NCBI GenBank assembly: GCA_025738555.1
Contig: JAOVFP010000014.1
Location: 558,001 to 622,000 of the forward strand
Direction of reading: 5' to 3'
From: Cyathus striatus
Taxonomy: Eukaryota > Basidiomycota > Agaricomycetes > Agaricales > Nidulariaceae
DNA length: 64,000 nucleotides
Shown in pieces: positions 58,453 to 64,000 of this stretch (position 1 is the first letter of the stretch; the number at the start of each line of letters is the position of its first letter). Under the pieces are notes generated by a model that worked only from the letters and a program-made list of their open reading frames with translations, was not told the origin of the DNA and did no database searches. Both the position numbers and the translations under genes were made by a program.

Positions 58453-58466
58453 GGTTATGGGCCCCG
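58453..58466 (+). other. Primer-binding site matching the initiator-tRNA anticodon arm
   Basis: GGTTATGGGCCCCG directly follows the LTR. Its complement CGGGGCCCATAACC contains the CAT anticodon in the context of the initiator tRNA-Met anticodon stem-loop, the known half-tRNA primer of copia and Ty5. The gag-only element has the identical 14-mer at 52378-52391 on the minus strand. Confidence 0.7.
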
Positions 58467-58768
58467 GTTATGCACATGTAATGCGCCCCTACTGGCTGTA
58501 CGCATGCTTGCTGACTGGGATAACCCAGAGTGATCTCTCTCTATCGCTGTATAGCATGATGTTGAGGTGATCCTCACAGTGGTTGCACCATGAACTGCTG
58601 ATCTTAAGGATTGCTGCATGTGTGCTTTGCATGCCACTCTGATCTATGTCATCGTTATTGATGGCAATGATGGCATGCATACCACTGCTAACTAGTAGAG
58701 CACAAGCTATGCTTTTTCTCTATTTTATGTGCTTTACAAGTCACTGACATTGTACCTCTCAGATCACA

Positions 58769-60427
58769 ATGTCTGCCAACTCTTCTGTTATTGCCGCTGC
58801 TCCCATGTTCGATGGCTCCAACTACCAGCAATGGGCACTCAAGATGACCAGCATCTTGAAAAGCCAAAGACTCTGGAGCATCACCTCTGGAACTCGCAAC
58901 CGACCTCTTGAATTAAAGGTTGGAGATGAGGGATATGCTGAGAATCTCAAATCTATTGAGATCTGGGACTCAGATGATGATGCCACTATTGGTATTATCT
59001 CACTTCGTATCTCTGAATCACTTCAGCAGTATGTTAAGGATACTGCTCATGAAACTTGGACTGCCTTGAAAGAACTCTATGGTACACCTACTCCAGCTAC
59101 CATTTTCACCAACTTCAAGCGCGCCTTGTCCTTCAAACTTTCAGGTGGCGATCCTGCCCCTGATATTGCAGTTCTTAACACTGTCTTCGATCGCCTTTCC
59201 ATGAATGATGTCACCCTTAATGAATTCATTCGTTCTATGATCCTTCTTATGGCCATCCCTTCTAAATGGGATAATATTGCATCCACTATCCTGGCTACTA
59301 CTGCCAAGGATAAACTCTCTATCACCACTATCACTTCCACACTCTCTGCTGAGCATGCACGCCAGACCACTGGCTCTCAACGTGCACAGAAGGCTTCCGC
59401 CATTAAGCGCAAGCAGACCAATCCTCGTTGGAATGGTAATCAGCAGAAGCAGAATGACAGCAACCAAAACTCTGGTAATTCTTCTGGTAACAGACCTAAC
59501 CAGAAGAAGAAGAATCGCCATAACACCCGTGGTGGTAAGAACCAGCGCAATGGTGGGAACCCCCATACTCACTCCCATGACCATGGCCACTCTCATGTCG
59601 CCTCTGTTGCACTTGTTCCAGAAGTTGGGCCTTCTCCCACACTTCTGGAACGTCTCTCTGATCCCTCCTCCACTGTCTTTAAGCGAGTCCATGGGACCCC
59701 TGCTCAAGCCTACCAAGGTGAGAACAAGTCCATGGATGTCTACCCTGTCTATAAGCAGGCTCGATCCTTCTGTGATCACTTTGAGCTTCCCAAGACAGCT
59801 CTCCATGTTAGGAGATTTGAGGAGATTATTGAGCGAAATGGCCCATCCACCTCCAAAGTCACCCTTGATGACTCTCCACCCCTTGCCGAGCATATCTGTG
59901 AGGTTCCTTCTAATGAGGATGAACCAATGGATGCAGATGCTCCACTCGACTGGGGCTCAGACATGGATGAGGATGATGCCGTTTCCCTCGGATCTGACAT
60001 CGATATCGGTGGATATGATGAGAGGCAAGCTCCTTTCCCTTCACATTTGAAATGTGAGCTGACGCATTTGTCACAGCACCCTCTTCGATTAAATTCGCAT
60101 ATGCTAATGGCTGCTGTTGATGACGAAATTTTGCGATGCTTATGGACTTCATCTGTTGATTTACGTAGTCTACAGAATAAATGTGATACACATGCTGCTT
60201 CTTGTAGTAAATGTAAGGGAAAAGGAAAAGCAACCAGTTCGGTTGACTGGATCATGGATTCAGGTGCTTCAATGCACATGACTGGTGATTTGAATGATTT
60301 CTCCAAATACAAAACTGGAGATTTTGGCAAAGTCATAACTGGCAGTGGAATTGAAAATATCACTGCAGTTGGCGAAGTACACATTAAGCACAAAGTCGAA
60401 GCTGATGATGGTTCTGTTACTGAATGA
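58769..60427 (+). CDS. Copia Gag and protease
   Basis: ATG 58769; 552 codons to a TGA. The UBN2-type Gag starts MFDGSNYQQWALKMTSIL, with the block ETWTALKELYGTPTPATIF, then a Lys/Asn-rich stretch and a His-rich HTHSHDHGHSHV in place of a CCHC knuckle. An acidic linker (MDADAPLDWGSDMDEDD) and a CDTHAASCSKC cluster precede the retropepsin site (WIMDSGASMHM, about 60250). The TGA at 60425 follows SVTE and the same frame continues as TSLLWPVLHF, so Gag-Pro was once fused to Pol. Confidence 0.93.
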   Translation: MSANSSVIAAAPMFDGSNYQQWALKMTSILKSQRLWSITSGTRNRPLELKVGDEGYAENLKSIEIWDSDDDATIGIISLRISESLQQYVKDTAHETWTALKELYGTPTPATIFTNFKRALSFKLSGGDPAPDIAVLNTVFDRLSMNDVTLNEFIRSMILLMAIPSKWDNIASTILATTAKDKLSITTITSTLSAEHARQTTGSQRAQKASAIKRKQTNPRWNGNQQKQNDSNQNSGNSSGNRPNQKKKNRHNTRGGKNQRNGGNPHTHSHDHGHSHVASVALVPEVGPSPTLLERLSDPSSTVFKRVHGTPAQAYQGENKSMDVYPVYKQARSFCDHFELPKTALHVRRFEEIIERNGPSTSKVTLDDSPPLAEHICEVPSNEDEPMDADAPLDWGSDMDEDDAVSLGSDIDIGGYDERQAPFPSHLKCELTHLSQHPLRLNSHMLMAAVDDEILRCLWTSSVDLRSLQNKCDTHAASCSKCKGKGKATSSVDWIMDSGASMHMTGDLNDFSKYKTGDFGKVITGSGIENITAVGEVHIKHKVEADDGSVTE

Positions 60428-62055
60428 ACATCGCTACTATGGCCAGTTCTTCACTTCGAAAAACTGGGTCAAACTCGACTTCTTTCTATGGGACAGATCC
60501 TTCATAAAGATTATGTAGTGCATGGATCGTCCAACATGCTGGGTTTTTACACACAGAAAAATGATGAACTTCATCTTTCCTGTAAACCACACTCACATCA
60601 TGATCACATGTTCTGGTTGACTTCTGAAATATTGAAGACTAACACCACACATGTGAAGTCTGCATTAAATGTAGACTATGATCGATGGCATAAACGTCTG
60701 GGACATCCATCTAAAGATGTAATGCATTGTGTCAGGGATAATGTGGATGGTATCTCTTCAGAGATTTCCATTCCTAAGCAAGTCTCTCCATGCCGAGGAT
60801 GCGCGGAAGGCAAAATGCCTTCTAAATCTTACCCGCGATCCGAATCTCGAGCTTCTTGCCCTTTTGAGAAGATTCACTCCGATCTCAAAGAGTTTCCTGT
60901 ACTATCTTACCACAGATATAAGTACATGATGTCATTCTTTGACAATTACACTTCCCATGGCTGGACAATTTTATTGCACCATAAATCGGACTCTCTTGTG
61001 GCTTTAAAGCGATTTACTGCCATGATTGATACACAATACAATGCCAAAATAAAGCAATGGCAGTCCGATGCAGGGGGAGAGTATAAGTCAGATGAATTTG
61101 ATGACTATCTCCGAGATCGTGGCATAGAGATTTTGACAAGCTTACCATATGTTCACCAGCAGAATGGTCATGCTGAGCGATTTAATTGCACTATCATGGA
61201 AAAAGCACAAGCCATGCATTTTGATGCATGCCTTCCCCAAGCTTGGTGGGAATTTGCTATAATGCATGCTGTCCATGTTTATAATTGCACACCACTTTCC
61301 TGTCATCATTGGAAATCTCCATATGAGATTCTGCGGAACAAAAAGCCTGACATTTCGCATTTACGAGTATTTGGTTGTTGTCACGTCCTGTTCTATTCCA
61401 CTAAGGACAAGAACCTCGGAGTAGATAGTCTAATAGCGGAGTAACTTGTACAACGTTAGTAGGGTGTGTGGAGATGATGAACAAGTACAGGAGTAGTGGA
61501 ACGTTGGCTTCAACTTGTGTGTTGCGCCCCTTGGACTTCCAGTTCCGTATTTAGAACAAAGCAGAGTAAGTGGCAAAATAGCGGAGTTGGCTCAAGGCCT
61601 AAGTGGGAGAAGGGTGTAAACATAGTTGATTTGAAACTAAAGTATATCTACATTACAGGAGTAGTTTATATAGTAAACTACTTTGTCCGAATGCGTACGG
61701 AGTAATGCCCATGGGTATGTGGCATCCTAGGGTTAAGTAAACTCCATGAAATGTAGAACATGGTAAACTAGTAGTATGCCTCTAGATTATAGTCATAGGA
61801 GAAATGGCCGCGGCCGGAGAACGAGGTAGTAATATTAAAGGGAAGGAACAAGTAAACAGATACAAGTAAACATTAGTAAGGAAGAGTTCAATATATAACA
61901 AGTATACATAGTCTGGAGGAAACGTACTAAAAGCGGAGTAAACCCGGAGTTGACTCCAATGGTACAGAGATTGTCATGGATATGACAGTTGTGGTGCATA
62001 TGTTTACCTTCCCAAGGAAAAACGTGCCAACAAACTAGCGCCTCGTTCTGAACTC
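60428..62055 (+). pseudogene. Copia integrase, split by a solo LTR
   Basis: Continues the gag frame: GAG-pre-integrase zinc module (RWHKRLGHPS..CRGCAEGKM), catalytic core with IHSDLKEFP, WQSDAGGEYKS and NGHAERFN (the D,D,E triad), then ISHLRVFGC. There the solo LTR intervenes. After it, in the same frame once one GTTGT copy is discounted, comes GAYVYLPKEKRANKLAPRSE, the usual integrase C-terminal continuation. All catalytic residues remain. Confidence 0.92.
61379..61987 (+). repeat. Nested solo LTR, 609 bp
   Basis: Starts TGTCACGTCC and ends GGATATGACA, flanked by a perfect 5-bp duplication GTTGT (61374-61378 and 61988-61992). Words such as AGCGGAGTAA and CGGAGTTGACTC recur inside. It encodes nothing. 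It represents a full LTR element of another family that later lost its interior by recombination between LTRs. Confidence 0.92.
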
Positions 62056-63969
62056 ATGACCTATCTGGGTATACCAGATGGAGTTAAAGGACATCAGTTC
62101 ATGCGCTCAACCAACACTCTCTTTAATGCTGGAACCGCCCAATTTCTGGAGGATACTTTCCCCAGATGTGATAAACCATCTGATCATGATCTGCCGCCAA
62201 CAGATCCTGATCAATTTTCTCCACACTCAGACAATGAATCGCAATTTGGTGATGATGATGATTTTAGTCCAGGACCTACACGTTCTGAGACACGTCACCC
62301 ATCCAACCCTCCTACAAGTGAACCTCAGCATGATCGTGATGACGAACCTGCTCCGAGTTCTGTGCCCACACCACCAGGTCCTCCAAGAGAGGAAGAGCAA
62401 CAGGCACCACACCACTCTGGTTGTGAGCAAAAACCTATAAATCATCCTGATAATATATATGGGGATAGACCCCCTACTGAAGTACTGAGAGAACGAGATA
62501 ACAGTCGGAACTGGAGACATACCACTGGTGAACCAGGTAGCTCCCGTGGACCAGAAAATTCTCCTCAGAATATGGTTCCTGGACCAATTTCTGATAATCC
62601 AGCTTCCATGAGTGACAGACTGTCTCACTCTCAATCAGATGATGAAACCTGGCTTCGTAAAATAGTCCGGGAAGGGGGAGTGGATTTATTAAATTTCCTA
62701 CTTCAGAAAGCGATTCCTGAGGAGAACACTCCTGTCCATTATAGGGACATCTTTAAGTTGCCTAAACAGCAGCAAAAGGAGTGGCTCGATGCTTGCCGCA
62801 AAGAATTAGAGGCTCTTCGCAAGCGCAAAGTTTATGAGCTGGTTGATCTCCCACCTGGCCAAAAGGCCATAAAGAACTGCTGGGTCTTTTCTACTAAATC
62901 TGATGGTAGAAAATGCTCATGCCTTGTTGCCAAGGGTTTCTCACAGAGAGAAGGCATTGACTATGATGAGATATTCTCACCTGTAGTCAGATATGAAACT
63001 GTTCATATTATGCTAGCACTATCTGCCTTAGAAGGCTGGCACTTACAAGGTCTTGATGTAAAGACCGCCTTCCTCTATGGATTACTCAATGAGGAAATCT
63101 ATATGGAACAACCCAAGGGCTTCAAAGTCCGTGGACAAGAGCATAAGGTTTGGTGCCTTACACGTGCTCTTTATGGTTTGAAGCAAGCATCACTTGCATG
63201 GTGGAAAGAGCTCACCAAGTCCATGAAGACTCTAGGTTTTACTTGCGTCCTTTCAGATGCTGGAGTATTTATCTACAAGGACAGACATGGCAAAGTTGTA
63301 TTCGCTATTGTCTATGTAGATGATGCCTTATTCCTTGGACCCGATCTGACACTGGTTCTAAAAAAGAAGTCAGAATTTATGCAACAATGGGAATGCAGAG
63401 ATTTAGGCGAAGCCAAAGAATTCCTTGGAATTTGTATACATCGAGATCGCAAACGATTATTGCTTGATCAGACAGAATACCTTAAGAAGGTTTTGGAGTG
63501 CTTCGGCATGACTAATGCTAAGGCACACAAAACTCCGCTGCCTTCTGGCTATCAGCCTTCTGCTACACAAGGCACTGCAGATCCCAAATTGCAATCGAGA
63601 TTTCAATCTGTAATTGGATCTCTTCTCTACCTGATGCTAGGCACACATCCTGACATCGCTTATGCCATGATTAAACTCTCGCAGTTCTCCGCAAACCCCT
63701 CTGAGGAACACCTCACAAGAGCACTTGGCATTTGCCACTATTTAGTTGGAACTTCTGACTATGCACTTGTCTATGATGGTGGTTCAAATATGGGACTTAT
63801 TGCCTACACAGATTCTGACTGGGGTCAGGATAAAATTAAACGCAAATCTGTCACTGGCTTCTATCTTAAACTAGCCAATGGTCTTGTCTCATGGCAATCA
63901 CGTGCCCAACGGACTGTTGCACAATCATCGACAGAAGCTGAGTACATGGCCTTGTCTGACTGTAGTTGA
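62056..63969 (+). pseudogene. Copia reverse transcriptase and RNase H
   Basis: An acidic linker follows integrase, then RT: KAIKNCWVFSTKSDGR, LVAKGFSQREGIDYDEIFSP, GLDVKTAFLYG, ALYGLKQAS and the catalytic YVDD (FAIVYVDDALF), then RNase H with AYTDSDWGQD, SVTGFYLKLANG and STEAEYMALSDCS. A TGA at 63967 follows the conserved SDCS, where family members continue with Arg-Gln, so CGA is the likely ancestor. The last few residues and 3' LTR lie past the edge. Confidence 0.93.
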
Positions 63970-64000
63970 CAAGTTGTGTGGGTCCAATCCCTTCTTATGG

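Larger units (their letters stand above)
58092..64000 (+). mobile_element. Ty1/copia retrotransposon, runs off the right edge
   Basis: The 5' LTR at 58092-58452 is followed at once by a primer site, gag-protease-integrase-RT-RNaseH in one frame, with no 3' LTR before the window ends. Its frame is interrupted by TGA 60425-60427, a nested solo LTR (61379-61987) and TGA 63967-63969. The element sits in the right arm of the element starting at 56876. Confidence 0.95.

Noticed and set aside
462..63969. TGA recoded as a sense codon
   Set aside because: FunK1 and DUS1 use no internal TGA and end normally; TAG/TAA lesions and frameshifts occur in the same relics, so decay explains the data.

Overview
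This window looks like a transposon-rich, repeat-laden stretch of a basidiomycete (probably Agaricomycete) nuclear genome. Pointers are short 45-70 bp GT-AG introns, a FunK1-type kinase, an NB-ARC/TPR NLR-like gene, a mushroom-type P450, chromodomain Ty3 and Ty1/copia elements, and long inverted-repeat DNA transposons. Only two genes read as fully intact: a FunK1 kinase (35370-37222, 3 exons, 580 aa) and the tRNA-dihydrouridine synthase gene DUS1 (38497-41034, minus, 8 exons, 583 aa). In both, the exon lengths I assigned add up to an exact multiple of three.

Layout. 1-1775: PIF1-type helicase pseudogene. 1998-2603: hAT-like remnant with a BED finger. 3376-3662: fragments of a ferrochelatase gene. 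5283-13885: a minus-strand spliced gene split by a complete 7654-bp chromovirus (6141-13794, 486-bp LTRs, TSD CCAGG). 14870-16334: a six-exon unknown gene. 17521-22740: two copies of an unrecognised dispersed gene family and its flanks. 23259-25355: P450 pseudogene. 25803-27237: Mutator-like element (about 225-bp inverted repeats, 9-bp TSD). 28426-33009: NLR pseudogene. 32960-38600: repeats of the NLR/DUS1 junction, broken by a segment carrying FunK1. 41604-42115: Tc1/mariner relic. 43960-45180: ACAATG/CATTGT repeats and an LTR- or promoter-like stretch. 46025-47066: fullest copy of the dispersed family. 49170-56870: diverged second copy of the 19.0-22.7 kb segment, carrying a gag-only LTR element (50659-52738) and a hAT element (54709-56790). 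56876 onward: a second long-inverted-repeat element, invaded by a copia element (58092 to past the right edge) that itself holds a 609-bp solo LTR.

Two themes run through the region. First, nested insertion can be dated by target-site duplications and, once, by a paralogous empty site. Second, decay is dominated by C-to-T (or G-to-A) change. The three differences between the chromovirus LTRs are all CpG transitions, and most premature stops are TGA where arginine is expected, or TAG/TAA where glutamine is plausible. This looks like methylation-linked deamination across a silenced region, with FunK1 and DUS1 spared.

The most unusual items are the gag-only LTR element, the apparent self-priming site of the chromovirus and its extra zinc-knuckle ORF, initiator-tRNA anticodon-type primer sites in both copia-like elements, the four-copy unknown gene family with a hairpin upstream region, and the amplified 3' ends of DUS1.
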